Shown here piece after piece: positions 7,851-15,708 of a DNA stretch of 17,575 nt. The notes below the pieces were generated by a model, which had not been told where the DNA came from, made no database searches, and saw only the letters and a list, made by a program, of their open reading frames with translations. Both the position numbers and the translations under genes were made by a program. The DNA comes from Planctomycetaceae bacterium (GTDB lineage Bacteria; Planctomycetota; Planctomycetia; Pirellulales; UBA1268), in NCBI GenBank assembly GCA_018694455.1, contig JABHNP010000049.1, positions 1-17,575 on the forward strand, written 5' to 3'. Each line of letters begins with the position of its first letter. Position 1 is the stretch's first letter.

Positions 7851-9119
7851 GTGAAGCAGACCCTTCAAACGGCTACCCTAGACAACGGAATTACTCTACT
7901 AGGCGAGTTCTTGCCTGGTGTTGAATCAGTATCAGTGTCTTTCCATGTTGCCGCTGGCAGCCTCTGTGATTCTGTTATGCACAGCCCAACTAATCGTTCG
8001 CGCTGTGGTCTCGCAACGCTTACTGGCGAACTCATGCTTCGAGGTGCCGGGAATCGAAACAGCAAACAACTCGTTGCCTCCCTTGATAATGCTGGCGTTC
8101 AGTGGTCGCAATCAGTATCCATGAGCCATGGTAGTTTTGCGGGCGCTATGGTGTCGCGACAGCTACCAGAATCACTAGAGATCTACGCTGACATCCTTCG
8201 ACGCCCCCTTTTGGACAAACAGCAGTTTGATCCAGCTCGCCAGGTCGTTCTTCAGAACCTCGCCGGTACCGAAGATGACCCAACTCACCGAACGATGCTC
8301 GCTCTGCGAAAAGCACACTACCCATCTCCTTGGGGTCTTCCAAGTGAAGGCACCACGGTTGATGTCAATAACTTGCAGCACTCAGATGTTCAGGAATTTG
8401 TGAATCGCTTTATTCAGCCGCAGGATATGATTATCTCTGTAGCTGGGCGCCTCGACTGGCTTGAGTTTACAAACCAGATGGACTCGCTGTTTGGCGACTG
8501 GCAGGGACAGAGTCGCGAACCAGTAATCAATGGTGAACGTGGCAAAAAGATATGCCACGTTCCCTATGATTCACAACAAACTCATATCGCACTGGCGTGG
8601 GACGTACCTCCCTACCGCAACCCAGATTCACTTCAGGCAACAGCTGCTCTTGCCGTTTTAGGTGGAGGCTCGAGCTCAAGGCTCTTTACAGAGGTTCGTG
8701 AAAAACGTGGTCTGTGCTACAGCGTCTCAGCTGGCTATCAAACTCAGCGAGATATCGCTGCAGCGATGGCGTACTCAGGAACCACGGCAGATCGAGCCCA
8801 AGAAACTTTAGATGTCATGCTGCATGAAATCGCGAGTCTTCCAGGCACGATCACCAATGAAGAGCTTGACAGAGTGAAAGCTCGTGCAAAAAGTGGACTT
8901 GTCATGCAGCAAGAATCAACGGCGGCACGAGCAGGAGCAATGGCACGACAATGGTTTCACCTCGGGCGTATTCGATCACTTGCCGAAGATCTTGAGCGAC
9001 TTGATAACCTTACCGTTGAGAGCATCGAGCATTGGCTCGCCCAAAACCCTCTCACCGAAGTCACTACTGTTTTTCTCGGCCGTAACCCTCTAGAGGTGCC
9101 CGATGCAGTTTCGCCATGA
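7851..9119 (+). CDS. M16 peptidase family protein, zinc-less (non-catalytic) subunit
   Basis: Member of the M16B (PqqL/processing-peptidase-like) family, 422 residues. The zinc motif HxxEH is absent: at the aligned position GLATLTGELMLRGAG (53-67) the two histidines and the glutamate are T56, E60 and G59. The second-half motif is intact: GGGSSSRLFTEVREKRGLCY (271-290) keeps the R277/Y290 pair that helps bind substrate in these enzymes. This is the pattern of the non-zinc partner in heterodimeric M16B peptidases, and the zinc-bearing partner is encoded immediately after it with a 17-base overlap. Start is GTG 7851 with only a weak purine stretch upstream (AGAAG). No signal peptide is visible, so a cytoplasmic location is likely. 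Substrate is unknown. Confidence 0.9.
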   Translation: MKQTLQTATLDNGITLLGEFLPGVESVSVSFHVAAGSLCDSVMHSPTNRSRCGLATLTGELMLRGAGNRNSKQLVASLDNAGVQWSQSVSMSHGSFAGAMVSRQLPESLEIYADILRRPLLDKQQFDPARQVVLQNLAGTEDDPTHRTMLALRKAHYPSPWGLPSEGTTVDVNNLQHSDVQEFVNRFIQPQDMIISVAGRLDWLEFTNQMDSLFGDWQGQSREPVINGERGKKICHVPYDSQQTHIALAWDVPPYRNPDSLQATAALAVLGGGSSSRLFTEVREKRGLCYSVSAGYQTQRDIAAAMAYSGTTADRAQETLDVMLHEIASLPGTITNEELDRVKARAKSGLVMQQESTAARAGAMARQWFHLGRIRSLAEDLERLDNLTVESIEHWLAQNPLTEVTTVFLGRNPLEVPDAVSP

Positions 9120-10338
9120 GCAGCTTCCAAATGGCCTCGACATCATTGCGGAGGTGAGCGAATCAGCTCATTCAGCGAGTCTTGGTTTTTTCGTCAAAAC
9201 AGGCGCACGGGATGAAAATGACTCAATCTCTGGCGTCAGCCACTTTCTTGAGCACATGGTATTCAAGGGGACCGACACCCTATCAGCCGAAGACATCAAC
9301 CTTCGCTTTGACTCCATGGGTGCAAGCGCGAATGCCTTCACGAGTGAGGAAGACACAGTCTATTACGCGGCGGTCCTTCCGGAAAAGCAGCACGATGCAA
9401 TCGAATTACTTGCAGCAATGATGCGACCAGCTCTTCGCGAAGATGATTTCATTACTGAAAAGCAGGTGATTCTCGAAGAAATAAAAATGTATGACGACCA
9501 GCCGCCTTTTGGTGCGGATGACCAGTGCCGAGCTCTCTTTTTTAAAGACCATCCGCTTGCTCGAAGTGTTCTTGGAACAGAGTCTTCCATTCAGGCACTA
9601 CCGGTCGAGGCCATGCGTTCGTATCACGAGGAACGTTATTCAGCAGACAACCTCGTTCTGGCAGCAAGTGGCGCTGTTGACTTTGATTCACTCATGGCAA
9701 GCGCCCGCCAGCTCTGCAGTCCCTGGCAATCAGTCTCACATTGCAATCGTAAAGTTTCGTTTTCTACAACACCGTCCAAGGCAATAACCGACATCATCAC
9801 CCGTGACCAGGCGGCTTTGGAATATGCCGTCCGAATGACTCCTGGGCCGGCGGAGGACAACTCTGATCGGTTTGCCGCAAAACTACTTGCAGTCGTACTC
9901 GGTGATGACTCCGGAAGCCGCCTCTATTGGGATCTTGTTGATTCTGGAAAAGCAGAACACGCCGCATGCCATCATCATGATTTCCTTGATGCAGGTATTT
10001 TCGTTACACAACTCTCATGTGAACCAGAAGCTACACAAGCTCTTCTCGATCGTATCATTGAAATTTATAAAGCAGCAACAAAAGGACTCACAGTTAGCGA
10101 AGTCGACCAAGCACGAAACAAGCTTCTTAGCCGTGTTGTACTCGCAGGAGAACGGCCCCGACAAAGGCTCTTTAGCCTCGGACTCGAATGGTCACACCTC
10201 GGCCGATATCGTTCGGTTGGTGATGACTTGGCAACACTCGACACAATCTCAAGAGAGGATCTTCATCGAATCCTCTGCGAATGGCAGCTCACAGAATTAT
10301 CGACGACGGTTCTTGCGGGGCCGCTTCAGAAAGATTGA
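9103..10338 (+). CDS. M16 zinc peptidase, catalytic subunit
   Basis: Active-type M16B metallopeptidase of 411 residues. GVSHFLEHMVFKGT (44-57) carries HxxEH (H47, E50, H51), and VILEEIKMYDDQPP (122-135) supplies the distal glutamate ligand (E125 or E126). The substrate-binding pair is incomplete: R is kept in DDSGSRLYWDL but the position of the usual tyrosine falls in AEHAACHHH. The missing part is supplied by the protein encoded just upstream, so the two probably form a heterodimer with one active site. ATG 9103 lies inside the end of the preceding gene, with AGAGGTG close upstream, giving translational coupling. No signal peptide is seen. Substrate unknown; family members degrade or process peptides. 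Confidence 0.93.
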   Translation: MQFRHEQLPNGLDIIAEVSESAHSASLGFFVKTGARDENDSISGVSHFLEHMVFKGTDTLSAEDINLRFDSMGASANAFTSEEDTVYYAAVLPEKQHDAIELLAAMMRPALREDDFITEKQVILEEIKMYDDQPPFGADDQCRALFFKDHPLARSVLGTESSIQALPVEAMRSYHEERYSADNLVLAASGAVDFDSLMASARQLCSPWQSVSHCNRKVSFSTTPSKAITDIITRDQAALEYAVRMTPGPAEDNSDRFAAKLLAVVLGDDSGSRLYWDLVDSGKAEHAACHHHDFLDAGIFVTQLSCEPEATQALLDRIIEIYKAATKGLTVSEVDQARNKLLSRVVLAGERPRQRLFSLGLEWSHLGRYRSVGDDLATLDTISREDLHRILCEWQLTELSTTVLAGPLQKD

Positions 10339-10469
10339 TTTCCCCTCCGGCGGTGACGGCCCGAACCGAAAAAAATAACACCTGCCGGTGGCTGAAGGCC
10401 CCATCTTTCGAAAATTTGGTGTCGATGCCACAATAGACACCATCTGGGGGCTCGTGAATACGAGACCGT

Positions 10470-10498
10470 TTGAATCTTCTCAATGTTATTCTTATAAA
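10470..10498 (+). promoter_or_regulatory. Sigma-70-like promoter with near-leaderless transcript
   Basis: TTGAAT (10470-10475), a 17-base spacer, and TATAAA (10493-10498). Expected transcription start is about 10504-10506, only some 5-7 bases before ATG 10511. No Shine-Dalgarno sequence precedes that ATG, which fits a nearly leaderless message. Confidence 0.5.
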
Positions 10499-10510
10499 TT
10501 GAACGCACAC

Positions 10511-12016
10511 ATGATTACCCCTCTTTTTGCAAACCGTTGGCTTATCTCACTGCCGCCGATCTGGCTCGTCGGCATGGGAGCTCTTACTGCATCATTGATT
10601 CTTATCGCACTGTGGGGCCTTCTGCGAATGATCGCACCACGAGCCGCTGCGGAGGCTAAAGCGAGTTTGCATGATGGTTTTCTCGGACCACTTGCATGGC
10701 TTCTCTTAGCCGCATCTGGAACAGCGATCGCCCTGACTCCTCTTGTCCCCGTGCGGGGCATAAGCCAATCACTTGGTCGGCTGCTCACCGTGAATACTTC
10801 ATCAACGGTAGTAACCATCGAGCCCGGGAGTGATAGTAAAACAATTGATCTTCCACTTCGACCACAGGAACTAGAAACCATTTCTTTCAGTACGGATCAA
10901 CCAATTATGATCCGCACGCAAAAACCGATCGAAGGTTTTGCGCTCCTTAAAGTGCCGGATATCGATCTGGATCAACAATCGCAGTGGTTATGGGAAAAAT
11001 CTGCCGGGAAACCAAACCCGTTTCTTGGCAAAAATGCGCAAATTGAAGCAACGAATCTGGATGATAAAAAAGGTGCCGCTGCGGCGAGCCTCACGATTAA
11101 CTGGAGGCTTGTACCTGAGTTTCCAGAAGTCGCTATTCTTCCGATCACTACCGCAACGCTGCTACTCATAGTTCTTTTATACACACTCTTCAGACTCAGT
11201 ATTCGGCGTGTTGCAGCTGTCGTGTCAGCAACAATGAAAGAAGCTATCGGACAACCTATTTTCAGTGTAGCGATTATCGCGGGCATAGTTCTTTTACTGA
11301 CATTTATTGTGATTCCTTACAACACGTTTGGTGAAGACGTGAAGATGCTTAAGGATAGTGGGCTAACGCTTGTCAAAATATTGGCACTACTCGTTGTCAT
11401 CTGGACTGCAAGTGTCACTGTTTCTGATGAAATTGAAGGGCGAACGGCGCTCACCGTGCTTTCGAAACCACTGACACGGAGACAATTTATTATTGGTAAA
11501 TTCATCGGACTATCACTCGTCGCGCTCCTCATTTTTATGATCCTAGGGGCGGTTCTGATGTCGACCACAAGCCTGAAGGTGGTCTATGATGCTCGAGAGT
11601 CATCAAAAACAGCACCTCTTTGGGCAGACTGCGCGACAGAAATGGTGACTGTTGTCCCAGGGCTTGTTCTTTCGCTACTTGAAACAATTCTTTTAGCAGC
11701 AGTAAGCCTAGCCGTATCAACACGAGTGGGAATGATTCCAAACCTTATTATTTGCTTCACGATTTACGTGCTCGGACACCTTGTTCCACTTATTGTTCAG
11801 TCAAGCGTTGGCAAACTAGCAATCGTACGATTTGTAGGCCGTCTTTTTGCTACTCTGCTACCGGTACTTGAACATTTCACAATCGAAGCAGCTGTCATCG
11901 GAGGCGTACCAGTACCTTGGGGGTACCTCGCATGGGCAGCAGTCTACGCAGGCTTATATTCAGCTATCGCTTTACTCATTGCGCTTGTGCTTTTCCAAAA
12001 TCGAGACCTCGCATAA
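10511..12016 (+). CDS. ABC-2-type transporter permease with large soluble insert
   Basis: Membrane protein of 501 residues from ATG 10511. Two membrane segments near the N-terminus (about 16-38 and 58-80) are followed by a mostly hydrophilic, strand-rich region (about 85-205) with no recognised fold. Then come further membrane segments (about 209-227, 250-268, 289-302, 333-350 and more toward the C-terminus). MKEAIGQPIF (242-251) and SDEIEGRTALTVLSKPLTRR (305-324) are hallmarks of ABC-2/GldF-NosY-like permeases that export a substrate with a separate ATPase. No ATPase gene is in the window. The open frame extends upstream to GTG 10388, but those 41 residues look unlike the family and lie upstream of the promoter at 10470, so I prefer the ATG. 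Substrate is unknown. Confidence 0.85.
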   Translation: MITPLFANRWLISLPPIWLVGMGALTASLILIALWGLLRMIAPRAAAEAKASLHDGFLGPLAWLLLAASGTAIALTPLVPVRGISQSLGRLLTVNTSSTVVTIEPGSDSKTIDLPLRPQELETISFSTDQPIMIRTQKPIEGFALLKVPDIDLDQQSQWLWEKSAGKPNPFLGKNAQIEATNLDDKKGAAAASLTINWRLVPEFPEVAILPITTATLLLIVLLYTLFRLSIRRVAAVVSATMKEAIGQPIFSVAIIAGIVLLLTFIVIPYNTFGEDVKMLKDSGLTLVKILALLVVIWTASVTVSDEIEGRTALTVLSKPLTRRQFIIGKFIGLSLVALLIFMILGAVLMSTTSLKVVYDARESSKTAPLWADCATEMVTVVPGLVLSLLETILLAAVSLAVSTRVGMIPNLIICFTIYVLGHLVPLIVQSSVGKLAIVRFVGRLFATLLPVLEHFTIEAAVIGGVPVPWGYLAWAAVYAGLYSAIALLIALVLFQNRDLA

Positions 12017-12019
12017 CAA

Positions 12020-12056
12020 GTTCTCGTGATTCTTGGCAATGAGAACAGAGGTTCTC
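12020..12056. terminator. Stem-loop after the ABC-2 permease gene
   Basis: Just after the stop at 12016, GTTCTC (12020-12025), GAGAAC (12041-12046) and GTTCTC (12051-12056) allow two mutually exclusive 6-base stems. The tighter one has a 4-base loop (12041-12056). No T-run follows on either strand, so a role as terminator between the two convergent genes is only possible. Confidence 0.35.
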
Positions 12057-12104
12057 TGGCAGATACCATGACAGAAACCGCGGTTGTGTAGCTGCCTTCA
12101 AATA

Positions 12105-12743
12105 TTATCGAGCAAGACCAACAGTACCACTCAAGCCAACCTGTTCAGGCCGCTGCAAAGGCCCTCCAGTAGGCGTCATCTCGCCACCTCGTTCGTATCG
12201 AGAAACTGCCTCAGCAGAACCCTTCATGAAGAACTCTACGCCTTTGCCAAACCTCCGCTGCAAACGTGGGCCAAATTCGATGCCAACAGTGCTGTGATTT
12301 TTTGCATGCCTCATCTGCGTCTTTAGGTCCAAACCACCAGCCACGGAACCACCCTCAAAATCAACTGACAGCCTGCTGGTATACCCTGATGGTCCATCTA
12401 CTAACGAGTGACGATTAGCCAAAACACCCGCTGCGATATTGAGGAAAGCCATTTCATGGCCGACCTCCGCCATCATGACACCGGCTCCAGCTCTACTGCT
12501 AGGCGGGCCCTTCACAAAGAACTCAAGAGACCCCTCTTCTTGAGAAGGCTTCTCGTCCTGAACTCGTAAGCCCCCGAGTGCCTTTGCAACACCGGCGCCA
12601 TTGAAATCTGAATCGAAACCAAAGCCATCGAAAGCTAGCCGTTTTGGCATGCCTGCCGCACCATCGTTTGCTACAGCTTGGCTTGCACAGAACACGACAG
12701 CGGCACAAAAAAACAAACAGCACCCTCGCGCATGGAGTGCCAT
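12105..12743 (-). CDS. Exported protein of unknown function, possibly outer-membrane beta-barrel
   Basis: I do not recognise this 212-residue protein. It has a clear signal peptide: short basic start, hydrophobic core CCLFFCAAVVFCASQ, and cleavage expected after AVA (25). The mature part has alternating polar/hydrophobic strands, many glycines, and two related strand motifs, SLEFFVKG (72-79) and GVEFFMKG (168-175), the second inside FGPRLQRRFGKG context; this would fit a small beta-barrel or surface protein, which is inference. There are no cysteines in the mature protein. Start ATG 12743 is preceded by AAAGGG seven bases upstream; the longer frame to 12797 adds 18 residues before the signal peptide and is less likely. 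It faces the ABC-2 permease gene tail to tail, and stands 147 bases beyond the end of the dehydrogenase gene. The gene is real by codon pattern and signal peptide, but its role is open. Confidence 0.7.
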   Translation of the reverse strand: MALHARGCCLFFCAAVVFCASQAVANDGAAGMPKRLAFDGFGFDSDFNGAGVAKALGGLRVQDEKPSQEEGSLEFFVKGPPSSRAGAGVMMAEVGHEMAFLNIAAGVLANRHSLVDGPSGYTSRLSVDFEGGSVAGGLDLKTQMRHAKNHSTVGIEFGPRLQRRFGKGVEFFMKGSAEAVSRYERGGEMTPTGGPLQRPEQVGLSGTVGLAR

Positions 12744-12889
12744 AGCCCTACCCTTTTCGATAACAACATCTGAGAACATATGGGTCATCATCGTCACACC
12801 GTTTCCACCTACTATTGCTTGGTTCAGGTTGTATCAATCAGGGTGACTCACACACATGAAACCCAATAAAATGCCTGAAACCCTTGCAG

Positions 12890-13930
12890 CTATGCACTTT
12901 TTCGTATGCCTACAACGAATGGTGGGGTTCCAAGTTTTGTGCACTTGAGGGCATCAAGAACATGTGTAGCGACCTCAAGAGCAGCAGATCCAGCAGAAGC
13001 ACTTACTCGAGGCTCTGTTCGCTCAGCCCAACAATGAAGAAAATCATCATGTTCTGCAGCAATTGCATTGGAATCCGGAACTGGTAACGCCTGATAAGGC
13101 AGTATCTGCTGAAAAAAAGTATCTTTAGCTACAGCACGATCTCCGAGCGGAACTGAATCAGCAACAAATTTCCCGGCGGCTACTTCTTCAGAAGCCTTTA
13201 CAACACCGACTGTCTTTGCATTGAAATCTACAGAGACCATAGCATCCGTTGTCCACATCGAAAGCCGCCGACTCAAAACAGGGTTAATTCGTGACGCCAT
13301 AAGATCAGCTACTAAACCCGACCCAAAAGTAAGCCGTGCTTTCACGACATCTTCATGCCCACCAGTGGCAACAATACCATTTGCTTCAATTCGCTCTAAG
13401 CGTCCCGGCTGTAGCGACAGAACAAGATCAATGTCGTGAATCATAAGATCAAGAACGACACCGACATCGAGGGAACGATATGTAAATGGAGCTAAGCGAG
13501 CAGCCTCAATGAAAACTGGTTCCCCTGACTGCTGGCAGGCAAGAGCCCATGCGGGATTAAAGCGTTCTACATGCCCGACAGCAACAATACGGCCGTAGCG
13601 GCGGGCCGTAACAACGATAGCACGAGCATCCTCGACGCTTGCCGCAAGTGGTTTTTCAACAAGAAGATCAATTCCTGCTTCAAGCAACGGTTTCGCAACT
13701 TCTGCATGAAGTCCTGTAGGCGCGGCCACAACTGCCACATCAACTCGACCAATAAGATCTTCAGGAGACTCAAAGGGCTCGCAATCGTGCGACTCCGCAA
13801 CAGTTGCAGCTACATCAGGTACTGGATCAACAACACCTACTAAGTCGCAGTCATCACGGCTGGCTAAAAGCCTCGCATGAATTTTTCCTAAATGCCCACA
13901 GCCAACAACACCGACCCGTGCACCACTCAT
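12890..13930 (-). CDS. Gfo/Idh/MocA-family NAD(P)-dependent oxidoreductase, GnnA-like (possible UDP-GlcNAc 3-dehydrogenase)
   Basis: Rossmann-fold sugar dehydrogenase, 346 residues. VGVVGCGHLGKIHARLL (6-22) is the nucleotide-binding loop, VEKPLA (91-96) carries the family EKP motif, and GHVERFNPA (119-127) and DLMIHDIDL (161-169, H165) are the substrate/catalytic region. The combination GHLGKIHA, ERFNPA and LDVGVVLDLMIHDIDL is what I know from GnnA-type proteins, which oxidise UDP-GlcNAc at carbon 3 for 2,3-diamino lipid A sugars and often sit beside lpx genes. Here lpxC lies 45 bases upstream in the same direction, supporting a lipid A role. The partner aminotransferase GnnB is not in the window, so the specific reaction is inference. 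Start ATG 13930 has AGGAG seven bases upstream. Confidence 0.85.
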   Translation of the reverse strand: MSGARVGVVGCGHLGKIHARLLASRDDCDLVGVVDPVPDVAATVAESHDCEPFESPEDLIGRVDVAVVAAPTGLHAEVAKPLLEAGIDLLVEKPLAASVEDARAIVVTARRYGRIVAVGHVERFNPAWALACQQSGEPVFIEAARLAPFTYRSLDVGVVLDLMIHDIDLVLSLQPGRLERIEANGIVATGGHEDVVKARLTFGSGLVADLMASRINPVLSRRLSMWTTDAMVSVDFNAKTVGVVKASEEVAAGKFVADSVPLGDRAVAKDTFFQQILPYQALPVPDSNAIAAEHDDFLHCWAERTEPRVSASAGSAALEVATHVLDALKCTKLGTPPFVVGIRKSA

Positions 13931-13975
13931 TTCGAATCTCCTAACGGTGATGATGTCACCACCAAGTACTATTTC

Positions 13976-14905
13976 CTACGACGCTCCTGACACCCTTGCC
14001 GTCCCCGCCTCTGCAGCTAAGACTTTTTCGACAATCTCAGCATTCAAACGATGACCACTTCTGCGTGCTGTTACATCGCCGTGAAATGGTCTTCCTGAAA
14101 GAAAAAGATCACCAATAACGTCCAGAACTTTATGACGGGCGCACTCGTTTGGCCAACGCAACTCGTTCTCAAGCGGACCATCCGGGCCAAAAACAACAAG
14201 ATCTTGCGTTGTTACAGTAAGCCCTACACCGCTTTCTTGAAGCTTTCGAGCTTCTTCCTCCAACAAAAATGTTCGTGCTCCAGCAATATCTTCTCGGTAC
14301 CGTTCTGGCGTCACGACCACCTCATAGTGCTGTGGCCAGATTGACGAACCAGGATACTCCACAAAATAGCTGACTCGCAGGCCGTCTGTTGTGGGTGGAT
14401 GTACTTCTACCAGTGAGCTACTTGAATCTTCAGCTATCGTGAATGGTGACTGTACAACAAGCGGCTCTATCAAACTTCCGCTCAAAGGCTGAACGCCCAC
14501 ACTGTCAATCGCCTCGACGTAGGCACGTGCTGAGCCATCAAGGCCGGGCAACTCAGCGGCAGTCAGGCCAACTTCACAGCAATCAACACCGAGAGCCGAC
14601 AACGCACTCAGCAGATGCTCCACCATTTCCACTGCTACTTGTCCAACCCTGAGGTTCGTTCGTTTCGTTGCGGCAACTCGATTCTTCAGAGAAACCGGAA
14701 CGCACGCCCCCCCCAAGTCTTCGCGAATAAAACGGATACCTGAGCCAGCCGCACTCGGCCGTAACTCAACGCGATTCTCAACACCACTCCAGTAGCCTTT
14801 TCCAACGACGGCTACCGATTGCCGAAGGGTTTGCTGCGGCCGACTGACCACGCTCTTCGCCGCGGCGTTATTCACCGCGGATGCGGCTCCCGTTGCAGCT
14901 TCCAA
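13976..14905 (-). CDS. lpxC: UDP-3-O-acyl-N-acetylglucosamine deacetylase LpxC
   Basis: Zinc enzyme for the committed step of lipid A synthesis, removing the N-acetyl group from UDP-3-O-acyl-GlcNAc in the cytoplasm. Motifs, numbered from codon 14905: MVEHLLSAL (94-102) with base E96 and zinc ligand H97; ELPGLDGSA (118-126); ARTF (210-213); ECARHKVLDVIGDL (254-267) with zinc ligands H258 and D262; SGHRLN (283-288) with catalytic H285. At 309 residues it is normal single-domain LpxC, with no FabZ fusion. The start is uncertain: 14905 is a TTG with GGGTGGG upstream, while GTG at 14851 (residue 19) would give an N-terminus closer to the usual length, since the family normally starts only a few residues before the TLRQSVAVVG stretch. 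It lies downstream of ompH with a stem-loop between, and before the GnnA-like gene. Confidence 0.95.
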   Translation of the reverse strand: MEAATGAASAVNNAAAKSVVSRPQQTLRQSVAVVGKGYWSGVENRVELRPSAAGSGIRFIREDLGGACVPVSLKNRVAATKRTNLRVGQVAVEMVEHLLSALSALGVDCCEVGLTAAELPGLDGSARAYVEAIDSVGVQPLSGSLIEPLVVQSPFTIAEDSSSSLVEVHPPTTDGLRVSYFVEYPGSSIWPQHYEVVVTPERYREDIAGARTFLLEEEARKLQESGVGLTVTTQDLVVFGPDGPLENELRWPNECARHKVLDVIGDLFLSGRPFHGDVTARRSGHRLNAEIVEKVLAAEAGTARVSGAS

Positions 14906-15010
14906 AACAATTACCCACCCGTTCGTGAGAAATGGACCAACTTAGCTATGAAAAGAATTCTCATGCCCGCAAGGCACGCTCGAAACCGAGCTTTTCAGCC
15001 CAGCACGAGG

Positions 15011-15042
15011 AGCAGCGGAACTCTCCAAGAGCCACCGCTGCT
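15011..15042 (-). other. Stem-loop between ompH and lpxC
   Basis: AGCAGCGG (15011-15018) and CCGCTGCT (15035-15042) form a perfect 8-base inverted repeat, with an inner CTCT/AGAG pairing (15021-15024 with 15028-15031). It starts 20 bases past the ompH stop on the minus strand. No T-run follows, so it may stabilise or partly terminate the ompH message rather than end the operon. Confidence 0.5.
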
Positions 15043-15061
15043 CTCCATACTGGCAAAAACA

Positions 15062-15694
15062 TTACCGATTGACAGGGGCTTGACCAGCCGCACTTGCAAC
15101 GGAACCGGCGTTCAGCCTTGTCACTATGTCGGGTGTTATATCAATAGTTGTATCGTAATAGACAAGCGACTTGGTAATACTTTGCAGCACCTGATTACGA
15201 TCCGCTCCATTAACCGGGTTGCCGTCAAACCGATGCACTACAGCAATCCCATGCTCCTGAGCAAATTTCGTTACCACTTGCTGAATCTCACCAAAGACTT
15301 CTTGGTACACAGCCGCTTCACGATCCATAAAGTCTTTCTTTTGAAGTTGAGCCGTAACATTAAACTCACCTTGAGCCTTGGCGACCTCTGCTTCAAGTTT
15401 CTTAAATTCAGGCGTACCGGGATTAAACCCCTTCAACTGTTCAACAAGACCGTTAATACGATCTCGCTCTGCTTTTAATCCGTTTTCAGCAGCCATAACC
15501 TCATCCCGCATCTTGTCCATTAATGTTTTAAAGCGGGCATGATTCTTAAAAATGTAGCCAATGTCAATGACTGCCTGATGGGTAGCTGGAGGACGACTCG
15601 CGCCCTGAGCATGAACGGTATGTACAGGAAGACTGAGAACCATGCCAACAAACAGGCAAGCCAAGCTTCCATGGATTACTAAATGTCGCTTCAC
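15062..15694 (-). CDS. ompH: OmpH/Skp-family periplasmic chaperone
   Basis: Periplasmic chaperone that would hold unfolded outer-membrane proteins on their way to the Bam machinery. From GTG 15694 the protein has 210 residues: a signal peptide (basic VKRH start, hydrophobic core about 9-22, cleavage after VHA at 29), a strand IDIGYIFKNHARF (43-55), a long charged coiled-coil region (about 56-135, rich in K, E and Q) and a C-terminal part with VVYYDT-like sequence LVYYDTTIDITPDIV typical of the PVC OmpH proteins. The start is decided by AAGGAG eight bases before the GTG; the open frame reaches 15868, but those 58 extra residues precede a complete signal peptide and overlap the M28 gene end. 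Its position before lpxC matches the envelope gene grouping found in many Gram-negative bacteria. Confidence 0.88.
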   Translation of the reverse strand: MKRHLVIHGSLACLFVGMVLSLPVHTVHAQGASRPPATHQAVIDIGYIFKNHARFKTLMDKMRDEVMAAENGLKAERDRINGLVEQLKGFNPGTPEFKKLEAEVAKAQGEFNVTAQLQKKDFMDREAAVYQEVFGEIQQVVTKFAQEHGIAVVHRFDGNPVNGADRNQVLQSITKSLVYYDTTIDITPDIVTRLNAGSVASAAGQAPVNR

Positions 15695-15702
15695 GAGATG
15701 CA

Positions 15703-15708
15703 CTCCTT
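15703..15708 (-). promoter_or_regulatory. Ribosome binding site deciding the ompH start
   Basis: AAGGAG on the minus strand, eight bases before GTG 15694. It places the start directly at the signal peptide. A short inverted repeat ACCGG/CCGGT (15737-15741 with 15750-15754) lies further upstream in the likely leader. Confidence 0.65.

Noticed and set aside
9872..10378. Plus-strand open frame of 168 codons
   Set aside because: Out-of-frame shadow inside the catalytic M16 gene; no motif.
12857..12884. Two copies of GAAACCC downstream of the dehydrogenase gene
   Set aside because: A 7-base direct repeat of this kind is expected by chance and makes no stem.
14978..14995. Hairpin GCTCG/CGAGC followed by TTTT on the plus strand
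   Set aside because: It would terminate plus-strand transcription, but no plus-strand gene ends here; on the minus strand the T-run is missing.
14819..15478. Plus-strand open frame of 219 codons
   Set aside because: Antisense to the start of lpxC and to most of ompH, both secure genes; no recognisable domain or ribosome binding site.
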